Counted from the first letter of the stretch, positions 1 through 5,826 are shown. The stretch: DNA of 9,696 nucleotides from an uncultured Bacteroidota bacterium (GCA_903929655.1 CAIYVS010000119.1:1-9696), one strand, 5' to 3'. A program made the numbers and translations. Notes: generated from the sequence alone by a model not told the origin.

Positions 1-2
1 AA

Positions 3-329
3 GAAAAGGTGTTAAAAAGCCAAGCTGAATTTCAAACATTAAATAATGAATTTATAAATAAGCAAAATAAGTTCATGGAATTTCAAGCTAGTTTTTTTAA
101 AAGTCAAACTGAATTGCAAAGAGTAATGATAGGTATGACATTAGCAATCGCAATAGGTACTGTTATAGCAGGAACATATTATTTGATGCTAATTTATGGG
201 ATTTATCATCAAAATAAAGTATTTCCTAAATTATATTTCTTTTGTTCAATGATAGCATTTTCGTTAGGCATAATTCTACCAATAATCCTAATATTAATGA
301 AAAAAAACAAGAAAGAACAAGGAAAATAA
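3..329 (+). CDS. Small two-helix membrane protein, 5' end cut by window edge
   Basis: I do not recognise the family. The reading frame is open to the left edge, so the true start is probably outside. A GTG at 9 and an ATG at 75 are internal candidates, and neither has a convincing ribosome binding site. Counting from the GTG, residues 1-36 are polar and rich in Gln, Asn, Lys and Phe, with a heptad-like look (possible amphipathic helix or coiled coil). Two hydrophobic stretches follow at about 40-62 and 75-96, and the protein ends in a Lys-rich tail (MKKNKKEQGK). That predicts two membrane helices with both ends on the same side. The DNA is visibly more AT-rich than the genes to the right and lies on the opposite strand, so it may have been acquired separately. 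No partner gene is visible. Confidence 0.6.
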   Translation, partial: EKVLKSQAEFQTLNNEFINKQNKFMEFQASFFKSQTELQRVMIGMTLAIAIGTVIAGTYYLMLIYGIYHQNKVFPKLYFFCSMIAFSLGIILPIILILMKKNKKEQGK

Positions 330-415
330 TATTGAAACTATCTATTAAAAAAAATTGCCGTTGTTGGCATTTAGGGGGCTAGGAGTTTATGCAATACTAA
401 CGCATACGCAGCACA

Positions 416-450
416 GGCTCTCCTCTCCTTCAGTGAGGCCGGGAGAGGCC
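416..450. repeat. GC-rich hairpin (CTCTCC / GGAGAG arms)
   Basis: GGCTCTCC at 416-423 can pair with GGAGAGGCC at 442-450 if one G is bulged, leaving a loop of about 18 bases. The wording resembles CTCTCC...GGAGAG filler sequences that I recall from intergenic DNA of many Bacteroidota. There is no T-run directly after it on either strand, so a terminator role is uncertain. Confidence 0.35.
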
Positions 451-454
451 CCAT

Positions 455-479
455 TAATCATCGAATGTTTCGAGGATTA
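455..479. repeat. Inverted repeat with 10-base arms and 5-base loop
   Basis: The arms are TAATCATCGA (455-464) and TCGAGGATTA (470-479), with loop ATGTT and one mismatch. The repeat lies five bases after the GC-rich hairpin at 416-450, so the two could fold as adjacent stem-loops in RNA from either strand. It may be a weak terminator for minus-strand transcription through 509-634, or a protein-binding palindrome. No poly-T tract follows. Confidence 0.4.
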
Positions 480-508
480 TCAGTTTTAGCGTTTATAACA
501 CTCGTCGC

Positions 509-634
509 TCAACTCATTACAATTTTCTTTCCCTTACCCACAGCCACTTTCAAAGAAAAATTTGGATTCGCCCCTTCCTCAATAGTATCTTTATGTGAAA
601 TTTGACATTCATATATCAAATTTTTGTAGTTCTT
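509..634 (-). pseudogene. Possible 3' remnant of an unrecognised gene
   Basis: A 41-codon minus-strand frame ends with TGA at 509-511 and is closed upstream by TAA at 635-637. It reads NYKNLIYECQISHKDTIEEG and then a Lys-rich end, VAVGKGKKIVMS. The mixed charge and ending look like a real protein C-terminus rather than random translation, but there is no ATG in frame; the only start candidate is a TTG at 617-619. I do not recognise the family. It could be the tail of a gene broken upstream by a frameshift, or chance. Confidence 0.2.
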
Positions 635-712
635 TTACATAATCTCACTACTGCGGATCAGTCTGACTTTAGCGGATATGTATTGTAAACCTCAGCTTCC
701 TTGTCAAAAACG

Positions 713-826
713 CAATGTCCGAAACATTGAAAAAGCGGGACATTTCATGTCCGACTTTTTTATTGAAAATCAGCTATTTACGTAAAAAATGTCCGGGTTT
801 TCAACAAAATTCCGGACATCGGACAT
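713..826. promoter_or_regulatory. Cluster of ATGTCC/GGACAT palindromes, possible operator array
   Basis: Six copies of ATGTCC or its complement GGACAT lie within 114 bases, mostly in palindromic pairs. CAATGT at 713-718 pairs with ACATTG at 724-729 across CCGAA. GGACAT at 738-743 pairs with ATGTCC at 747-752 across TTC. ATGTCCGG at 789-796 pairs with CCGGACAT at 812-819 across 15 bases, with one further GGACAT at 821-826. Each pair is perfect within its arms. Such a cluster suggests binding by a dimeric regulator or a set of small RNA hairpins. No clear gene starts just downstream, so the target is unknown. Confidence 0.4.
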
Positions 827-1204
827 TTCGCCACTTTGCAGCCTTACTGTTGCCATTCGACACTGGTCTTTGCTGCTATCGCGCACTTAAATGCCTTGGT
901 AAAAACAGGAAATTACGCTACCCATACGGATACCTCAAAAGCCCAAAAAGGAAGCCAAATGTTCCTGTTAGGAAAAAAAGCGGAAAAAATATTTTCAGCT
1001 CAAAATACCCCTGCAAAACGATTTTAAATAATTGAAAATCAATATTATACAGTTTATTTTAAACCACTAAAACAACCAAAAACAGCCCAAAAGCGGAAAA
1101 AATTCTGATAGAGGAAAAGATGAAATACGAAACAAATCAATTTGATTACATGATGCCCGGATTCAGGAATATAACAAATGGCTATCTGTTATAGGCATAA
1201 GAAG

Positions 1205-2548
1205 CTACACCCTCGCAAAAAGCCCCAGTTGCACTGTAGGCTTATCCATGCCCAAAGACTGGAGAGCTTCTGCAACGATGAAAAAGGAGCCAGTAATAAG
1301 TAGGGCATCTTCCTCTTTCATGTTCTCTTTTGCGGCGCTAAGGGCATCTGCCACACTGTTATAAACCTGGCCCTGCAGGCCTGTTTCGGTTGCAAGAGTT
1401 TGGAGCTCAGCAGCAGGCAGTGCACGTTGTATCTGCGCATTGGTAAAATAATACACTGCATCTTTAGGGAACTGTGCAAGGGCAAGATGGATATCCTTAT
1501 CCTTCACAAAACCCATAAGGATGTGCTTCGTAGTTGCATGCACGGAGCGCCATTGCTTCATCACCTCGCTCAGGCCAGCCTCGTTGTGGGCCACATCTGC
1601 AATAATGATGGGCTTTTGCTGCAACCAATCCCATCGGCCATGAAGGCCGGTAAGGTCTTTTACATGAGAAAGTGCCCTGGTAATTACCTGAAGCGGTATA
1701 TCAATACCCTGGCTGGCATCCAGCACTTCGGCAGCGGCCAGCACCGTACGGATATTATGCCTTTGGTAGCTGCCTAGCAGGTCGGTAGAAAGTTTCTGTA
1801 TCTCGCGGCGTGCACGGTGTATGGCTTTGAAATGCTGGTGTTTGGCATCCTGTTTTACCCGTACCAGGTCCCACATGGCCTCGGCATAATACAGCGTGGT
1901 TTGCTGGCGTATGGCATGCTCAAAAAACACGCGTTCGGTCTCAGCTTGCAATTCGCCGATCAGCACCGGCACTTTGTGCTTGATGATGCCGGCCTTTTCT
2001 GCGGCTATCTGGGGCAAAGTCTCACCCAGCAGGTCCTGGTGATCGTAAGAGATATTGGTAATGATGGATAAAATGGGTGTAATGATATTGGTACTGTCCA
2101 GCCTGCCGCCAAGGCCTGTTTCTATGATGGCCATATCCACCTTTTCCTCAGCAAAGGCCTGGAAAGCCATTGCTACGGTAATTTCAAAAAAGGAAGGTTT
2201 TATTTCTTCGATCAGTTCTTTATGTTGCGCGACAAAACTCACTACCCAATCCTTAGACACCGGCACCCCATTGATACGGATACGTTCCCGAAAATCGAGC
2301 AGGTGCGGAGAGGTATAGAGCCCCGTTTTATAACCCGCTTCCTGCATCACGGCAGCCAGCATATGGCTCGTGCTGCCTTTGCCATTGGTGCCTGCTATAT
2401 GTATGGACTTGAATTTGGTATGCGGGTCGCCAAGAGCGGCTGTAAGTTTCAGGGTATTACTCAGATCGGGTTTAAGGGCCGCCTTGCCTATGCGCGAGAA
2501 CATAGGTAAAGCTGCGTAGAGGTAGTCTAATGTTTGCTGGTAGTCCAT
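1205..2548 (-). CDS. folC: Bifunctional folylpolyglutamate synthase / dihydrofolate synthase
   Basis: This cytoplasmic Mur-ligase-family enzyme adds L-glutamate to dihydropteroate and extends the polyglutamate tail of folates, using ATP. The 447-residue length is normal for the family. Visible motifs are the P-loop HIAGTNGKGST at residues 50-60, TSPHL at 79-83, the conserved ETGLGGRLDSTN at 143-154, ITNISYDH at 163-170 followed by AEKAGIIKH, LHGRWD at 322-327, and DVAHNEAG at 338-345 in the C-terminal glutamate-ligase domain. LITGSFFIVAE near the end also fits. The ATG at 2546-2548 gives the usual N-terminus (MDYQQTLDYL). The gene lies 206 bases downstream of the TonB-type gene, in the same direction. 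That spacer carries a candidate promoter of its own, so folC may be transcribed independently as well as by read-through. Confidence 0.97.
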   Translation of the reverse strand: MDYQQTLDYLYAALPMFSRIGKAALKPDLSNTLKLTAALGDPHTKFKSIHIAGTNGKGSTSHMLAAVMQEAGYKTGLYTSPHLLDFRERIRINGVPVSKDWVVSFVAQHKELIEEIKPSFFEITVAMAFQAFAEEKVDMAIIETGLGGRLDSTNIITPILSIITNISYDHQDLLGETLPQIAAEKAGIIKHKVPVLIGELQAETERVFFEHAIRQQTTLYYAEAMWDLVRVKQDAKHQHFKAIHRARREIQKLSTDLLGSYQRHNIRTVLAAAEVLDASQGIDIPLQVITRALSHVKDLTGLHGRWDWLQQKPIIIADVAHNEAGLSEVMKQWRSVHATTKHILMGFVKDKDIHLALAQFPKDAVYYFTNAQIQRALPAAELQTLATETGLQGQVYNSVADALSAAKENMKEEDALLITGSFFIVAEALQSLGMDKPTVQLGLFARV

Positions 2549-2609
2549 TAATTATAAAAATTCCAAATCGAAAAATCCAAAGAAAAGTCCAAGATATAGA
2601 TTGTTATGT

Positions 2610-2641
2610 CAAATTTAACCGCAAAGGTGCAAAGACACAAA
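2610..2641 (-). promoter_or_regulatory. Candidate Bacteroidota-type promoter for folC
   Basis: On the minus strand, TTTG (2641 to 2638) is followed after exactly 20 bases by TAAATTTG (2617 to 2610). This fits the Bacteroidota primary sigma pattern: a -33 TTTG box and a -7 TAnnTTTG box about 20 bases apart. Transcription would start near 2604, giving a leader of roughly 55 bases before the folC ATG. The -33 box lies inside the interspersed CACAAAG repeat. The match is by eye only. Confidence 0.45.
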
Positions 2642-2661
2642 GATTTTTTCCCGCAGATCAC
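2615..2661. repeat. Interspersed CGCAAAG/TGCAAAG/CACAAAG filler repeat
   Basis: The words CCGCAAAGG, TGCAAAG and CACAAAG follow one another at 2619-2642, then a T-run and CCCGCAGATCA at 2650-2660. Both the AAAG-word string and the CGCAGAT word match widespread interspersed intergenic sequences that I recall from Bacteroidota and some other phyla. Read on the minus strand it supplies regularly spaced TTTG words, which matters for the promoter candidate. Confidence 0.55.
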
Positions 2662-2754
2662 TATATGAAAAATGCAAGAAAGATATGCTTCATTGCATTT
2701 GGAATTTTATATTTTGGATTTCCCGTATGCGATTTGGATTTTTTGATTTGCAAT

Positions 2755-3561
2755 TTAACTATGCGTTTTGAACACGAAGGTAATATTGCCAAATTGTTCG
2801 GTGGGCGCGGTTTCAGAGCGGTTAAAGAGCACTTTGGCACATTTTTTCAAAGCAATAGTACGCAGTTGTTCGGAAGTAGCAGCCAGCACCTGTGTTTGGA
2901 TGATCTGTCCTTCGCGGTTCACGGTAACACGAACCACCACACGGCCGTCCTCGCTATAATTGGCTTCCCTAGTAGGGAACTCAGTAATAAACCTGCCGTT
3001 CAGCGTATGGCTGATACCACCGGTACCCGGTGCGCCCGTATATTCAGTAGCGCCGGGTGTACCGCCAGGAACGCCGCGATCGCCGGGGCCTGTGGTATTG
3101 CCCTCATTAGTGCCGGGGGCATCCTGTAAGGCATTATTACCTCCTTTGCCCGTAGCGCCTGTGTACACATATTTGGCATGCTGTGGCAGGGGCTTCTGGT
3201 CATTGGCCTGCTGTGGCGTATTGTTCTTTTTCTTTTCGGTGTTTATAGATGGGTTATCAGGATTATCGCTTTGAAGTATGTCTTTTGGTATCTCGTTTTT
3301 CTGAGTGGCCTGCGTATAAGCTACTTTCGATTTTGAAGCCGCAGGGCTCTCAATGGACAAAGGCTGGTCCCTTCCCGAACCATTATCAGAAGAGCCCAGG
3401 TTCACCTCCATTCCCATATCTTCTGCGGTGATGATCTGTGCAGGCAACTGGTATTTCCACAGAAAAAAAAGCAGAAAAAGCAATGCATGAACTACGATAG
3501 TCCATGTAAGTGCTTTGGGATTGATTGAGTTGTAAGTCGTAAGTCTTGAGTCGTAAGTCAT
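2755..3561 (-). CDS. TonB-type energy transducer (inner-membrane anchored)
   Basis: The layout is that of TonB proteins, which pass proton-motive energy from an ExbB/ExbD motor to outer-membrane receptors. There is a short N-terminus, one membrane helix at about 18-37 (ALTWTIVVHALLFLLFFLWK), a periplasmic linker at about 45-185, and a C-terminal domain at about 190-265. The linker is first polar (Asn, Gln, Lys), then Gly/Pro/Thr-rich (GPGDRGVPGGTPGATEYTG). The C-terminal domain contains DGRVVVRVTVNREGQI and ends in GNITFVFK, as in the Bacteroidota TonB family. Residues 1-13 are encoded by a short repeat that also contains the ATG at 3559-3561, and the next Met is past the helix, so this start is probable but unusual. 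Neither exbB nor exbD is adjacent here. folC follows downstream, a pairing I recall from related genomes. Confidence 0.85.
   Translation of the reverse strand: MTYDSRLTTYNSINPKALTWTIVVHALLFLLFFLWKYQLPAQIITAEDMGMEVNLGSSDNGSGRDQPLSIESPAASKSKVAYTQATQKNEIPKDILQSDNPDNPSINTEKKKNNTPQQANDQKPLPQHAKYVYTGATGKGGNNALQDAPGTNEGNTTGPGDRGVPGGTPGATEYTGAPGTGGISHTLNGRFITEFPTREANYSEDGRVVVRVTVNREGQIIQTQVLAATSEQLRTIALKKCAKVLFNRSETAPTEQFGNITFVFKTHS
3535..3559. repeat. Direct repeat AGTCGTAAGTC, two copies, period 14
   Basis: AGTCGTAAGTC occurs at 3535-3545 and 3549-3559, separated by TTG, with a weaker related word (GAGTTGTAAG) at 3527-3536. The second copy ends in the start codon of the TonB-type gene, whose first residues (MTYDSRLTTYNS) are a translation of the repeat. 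The word resembles simple GACTTACGACTC-type filler that I recall from Bacteroidota genomes. Confidence 0.6.
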
Positions 3562-3617
3562 TGAATGTTTTGATTCTTAAACCCAGAATAAAAATAATAA
3601 AAGTGTTGTAGAGAAAA

Positions 3618-3636
3618 TGTTAATGTGCAAATGAGC
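3618..3636. repeat. AATGTGCAAATGAGC filler word
   Basis: GTTAATGTGCAAATGAGCT lies in the 257-base AT-rich gap between the radical SAM gene and the TonB-type gene. AATGTGCAAA occurs again at the 3' end of the radical SAM gene (about 3820-3830). GCACATTTGC/AATGTGCAAAT words are, as I recall, common intergenic filler in Bacteroidota. Apart from this and an AT-only palindrome near 3764-3778, I see no gene or clear promoter in the gap. Confidence 0.35.
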
Positions 3637-3818
3637 TTAGATCCAAAGGTCTTTTGTTTTAATAGAAGTACATTTCTTTTGATTAAGTTGCTTAATGCTC
3701 CGCATCAAATGTTTGCAATTGGCATGTACAGAAAGCAAATATTTTGTTTCATCTTTTGTCCTATATTTTTTAAAAATACTCATGAAATAAATTTACGAAT
3801 ATATTTTGTAACGAAATA

Positions 3819-5102
3819 TCAATGTGCAAAATCCACATCAAAATTCTTCATCCTTTCAATAGGAGGATTAAAGTAGCCGAATTTCAGGTCTGGAAATTGC
3901 TGATGTATCAAGGCCATCATCTGCAGGATACCGATGTTCTGCCCCTGGTCGTTGATATTCATTTTGCCTAGGTACCAATCCGGATCAATATTGAAATTGC
4001 GCCATTGTATCATGTTCAGGCCTGTCTCCCTTATCATGTCGCGCAACGCCTCATATTCTTCCAGGCAATCCGTCATTCCGGGGAACACAAAATAGTTGAT
4101 AGACGACCAGCCATTGTATTTACGCACCACCTTCAGGCTTTCCACAATATCATCAAACGTATAATTGTTTGGTTGGTAGTACTTAGTATAAATTTCAGGA
4201 CGTGCAGAGTTCAGGCTTACACGAATGCTATCCAGCCCGGCTTCCATCAGCTTTTCAACAGCATCCGGCATACTGCCGTTGGTATTGATGTTAATAGAGC
4301 CTTTAGAAGTATGCTTGCGGATTTCAATGATCGCCTCGCGTATGGTCTCCCACATCAGCAAAGGTTCTCCTTCGCAACCCTGCCCGAAACTAACTATGGG
4401 ATAAGGTGCGGTTTCAAGATGAGGTACCGTATACTCAACGATCTCAGCAGCCGTGGGTTTGAATGTAAGACGGTCTTGAGTAGAAGTAATGGTTTCTTCC
4501 TGGGGCTGAAAAGATATGCAGCCTATACAATTGGCATTGCAGGCAGGAGATGTAGGTATGGGACATTCCCAACGGCCCAGGAAATAATTACGGGCAGCAG
4601 GGCAATGATAAGTGAGCGCACAATTTTCAGCAATATGTTTTACCAACCTGTTATGAGGGTATGCCTGCAATATTTCGCTCACGCCTTCTTCCACTTTCGC
4701 CTGGTCATACCCGCTGCAATCCTGCCTTATATCGCGCTCTATGCGCACAGCAGGAACATAAAATTTATCATTATGCCAACCGGTGGCTGTATAACAAAAT
4801 AAGGGCAGTGTTGGCGCATCCGGCTGTGTCTCATAAGCAGCAAGATAAAGCCCTGTATGTGCAGGGGGGATGAATGCGGCAACAGCCCAGCCTTTTTCAC
4901 AAAGGCGCATCTCCCCGGAATGTACATCAATACCTATACCCTGCCTGCCCGGAAGTTCATACAAGGAACCACCATCAGGAAGTTCTATCCATTCAAACTC
5001 AGGAACCGGCATTGCTTCCCAACCTGAGCGGCCTACTGCGTAAAGCGTAGTGTCCTCAAAAATATTCCCGTTCCCGTCTGAGTATAAAATATATGGTGTC
5101 AT
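3819..5102 (-). CDS. Radical SAM enzyme of unassigned substrate, with about 180-residue N-terminal extension
   Basis: This is predicted to reductively cleave S-adenosylmethionine at a [4Fe-4S] cluster and act by radical chemistry in the cytoplasm. The cluster motif CNANCIGC (CX3CX2C) sits at residues 188-195 (C188, C192, C195). It is followed by the SAM-binding glycine-rich segment SFGQGCEGEPLLM at about 248-260, NINTNGS at 281-287, and RVSLNSARPEIYTKYYQP from 304. The core ends with NYFVFPGMTD and WRNFNIDPDWYLG. Residues 1-187 lie before the cluster and carry several extra Cys (C68, C103, C129, C161, C167, C180), some of which could bind metal. I recall close relatives across several phyla under the name radical SAM protein, with no assigned reaction. 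The ATG at 5100-5102 lies 35 bases after the upstream membrane-protein gene, so they are probably co-transcribed. Confidence 0.92.
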   Translation of the reverse strand: MTPYILYSDGNGNIFEDTTLYAVGRSGWEAMPVPEFEWIELPDGGSLYELPGRQGIGIDVHSGEMRLCEKGWAVAAFIPPAHTGLYLAAYETQPDAPTLPLFCYTATGWHNDKFYVPAVRIERDIRQDCSGYDQAKVEEGVSEILQAYPHNRLVKHIAENCALTYHCPAARNYFLGRWECPIPTSPACNANCIGCISFQPQEETITSTQDRLTFKPTAAEIVEYTVPHLETAPYPIVSFGQGCEGEPLLMWETIREAIIEIRKHTSKGSININTNGSMPDAVEKLMEAGLDSIRVSLNSARPEIYTKYYQPNNYTFDDIVESLKVVRKYNGWSSINYFVFPGMTDCLEEYEALRDMIRETGLNMIQWRNFNIDPDWYLGKMNINDQGQNIGILQMMALIHQQFPDLKFGYFNPPIERMKNFDVDFAH

Positions 5103-5103
5103 A

Positions 5104-5127
5104 AAAATTCAAAAGTTAAAATTCAAA
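5104..5127. repeat. Direct repeat AAAATTCAAA, two copies, period 14
   Basis: AAAATTCAAA lies at 5104-5113 and 5118-5127, filling the 35-base spacer directly before the radical SAM start codon. A further AAATTC follows at 5125-5130. On the transcribed strand it reads as TTTGAATTTT words, which resemble the AATTTTGAATTT filler I recall from this phylum. No Shine-Dalgarno sequence is present. Confidence 0.5.
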
Positions 5128-5137
5128 TTCAGAAAGT

Positions 5138-5785
5138 TTACCAGTCTTTAATCCGCTTCTCTCTGTTCTCTTCTATTTTGCTCTTACAGTATGCTTCAAA
5201 AATTTCATTGTCAAAATTAATATTGTTTACGTTCCATTGAAAAAAAGTGTTCCCGGTACACTCAATGGTTATCGTTCCAAAACGTAGTATAATGCTTTCT
5301 ATAACTGTCCATACTAAAAACTTCGTTCGTGCTGTAGCAGGCAGCTTTACACCTTCGTCAGAAACGGATATCAGTAAGGGTTTATTATTGCCCCCTTCCC
5401 AAAAAATGGCGAAAAGTATGCCCAGGCTAAGGATAGAAAATATGGCCACTGGCATCTTCAGGGAATTACCATAAGAAAGGAAGATGAATAAGACACATAC
5501 TATTAATTCTATAATGCGGAAAATCCTGTTATTTTTTGGGTATATCATCCACCTTTTACGAAAGACCGCAACAGCAAGAATAACAAAACCAAACACAAGC
5601 ATGATAATTCCCCATAATTTCAGATCGAACAATGGAGACTTAGACTTGGTTACAATATAGGTAAATGCGTAAAATACATAAGAGATTATTCCAAAACCGA
5701 TCAGGGCAAAGGCAATCATTACATGTAAGGCCAGCGATTGATATGGCTTAACTTTTTCCCCTATAACAGGTAATTCAAAATTCAT
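5138..5785 (-). CDS. Four-helix membrane protein with possible PH-like C-terminal domain
   Basis: I do not recognise a named family. The ATG at 5783-5785 gives 215 residues. A slightly longer frame would need the TTG at 5792-5794, which overlaps a strong -7 promoter word, so I prefer the ATG. Hydrophobic segments lie at about 18-46, 55-74, 88-105 and 112-129, arranged as two hairpins. The remaining 85 residues are soluble and beta-rich: LLISVSDEGVKLP, FLVWTVIESIILRFGTITIE, then FFQWNVNNINFDNEIFEAYC and a charged end. The pattern of strand, W-x-x-I/V segment and closing helix resembles bacterial PH-like or YcxB-like domains attached to membrane helices; this is an inference from pattern. It sits between the cupin gene (41 bases upstream, counting from this start) and the radical SAM gene (35 bases downstream), in the same direction. 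Confidence 0.8.
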   Translation of the reverse strand: MNFELPVIGEKVKPYQSLALHVMIAFALIGFGIISYVFYAFTYIVTKSKSPLFDLKLWGIIMLVFGFVILAVAVFRKRWMIYPKNNRIFRIIELIVCVLFIFLSYGNSLKMPVAIFSILSLGILFAIFWEGGNNKPLLISVSDEGVKLPATARTKFLVWTVIESIILRFGTITIECTGNTFFQWNVNNINFDNEIFEAYCKSKIEENREKRIKDW

Positions 5786-5791
5786 AGTTCG

Positions 5792-5799
5792 CAAAGGTA
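5792..5799 (-). promoter_or_regulatory. Candidate -7 promoter element (TACCTTTG)
   Basis: On the minus strand TACCTTTG runs from 5799 to 5792, an exact TAnnTTTG match followed by C, as in many Bacteroidota promoters. Twenty bases upstream the -33 position reads TTTT rather than TTTG (5823 to 5820), a partial match. The box ends only six bases before the ATG at 5785, so the transcript would be leaderless or nearly so. It would give the membrane protein and radical SAM genes their own promoter inside the cluster. Confidence 0.4.
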
Positions 5800-5826
5800 G
5801 CTTAAAGGGGCAAAAGGGTAAAAGCT

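Larger units (their letters stand above)
330..1204. other. Gene-poor region of about 870 bases between opposing transcription units
   Basis: No convincing protein gene is visible. Two overlapping plus-strand frames (715-1035 and 836-1027) lack recognisable motifs, have poor starts, and the first runs through the palindrome cluster. What can be seen is listed separately: hairpins at 416-450 and 455-479, a minus-strand coding-like remnant at 509-634, and ATGTCC/GGACAT palindromes at 713-826. There are also two direct repeats: ATTGAAAATCA at 762-772 and 1031-1041, and AAAAGCGGAAAAAAT at 976-990 and 1089-1103. The left neighbour reads rightward and folC reads leftward, so both units end into this space. 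It may be a decayed or rearranged segment. Confidence 0.6.
2556..2744. repeat. Inverted filler repeats between tonB-like gene and folC
   Basis: AAAAATTCCAAATCG at 2556-2570 reappears inverted at 2730-2744 as CGATTTGGATTTTTT, with one mismatch. Further TTTGGA-type words lie nearby (2575-2592 and 2698-2720). This word family (TTTGGAATTT / TTTGGATTTT) resembles the simple filler repeats I recall from Bacteroidota intergenic DNA. Transcribed leftward, the arms could form a long-range stem enclosing the folC promoter candidate. Confidence 0.5.

Noticed and set aside
500..520. Integron-type recombination site (GCTCAAC matches the RYYYAAC core)
   Set aside because: No matching GTTRRRY partner at suitable distance and no imperfect palindrome of the attC type.
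715..1035. Plus-strand frames of 106 and 63 codons in the gene-poor region
   Set aside because: The longer frame translates the palindrome cluster, the shorter has only a TTG start, and neither shows a family motif. A remnant gene in the frame ending at 1027 remains possible but unsupported.
1400..2509. Several plus-strand frames opposite folC
   Set aside because: folC has all expected motifs on the other strand; these are antisense shadows.
2530..3129. Plus-strand open frame of 199 codons across the folC/tonB-like spacer
   Set aside because: It overlaps the folC start, the filler repeats and the antisense of the TonB C-terminal domain, with no motifs.
3764..3778. TATTTTTTAAAAATA palindrome as a terminator for the radical SAM gene
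   Set aside because: It is AT-only with no GC stem, likely chance in AT-rich DNA.
3625..3876. Plus-strand frame of 83 codons before the radical SAM stop codon
   Set aside because: It has AT-rich, Phe/Lys-biased translation and overlaps the 3' end of the radical SAM gene; no motif or promoter.
4005..4802. Long plus-strand open frame of 265 codons opposite the radical SAM gene
   Set aside because: It lies wholly antisense to a gene with complete family motifs and its translation has no recognisable domain; a shadow frame.
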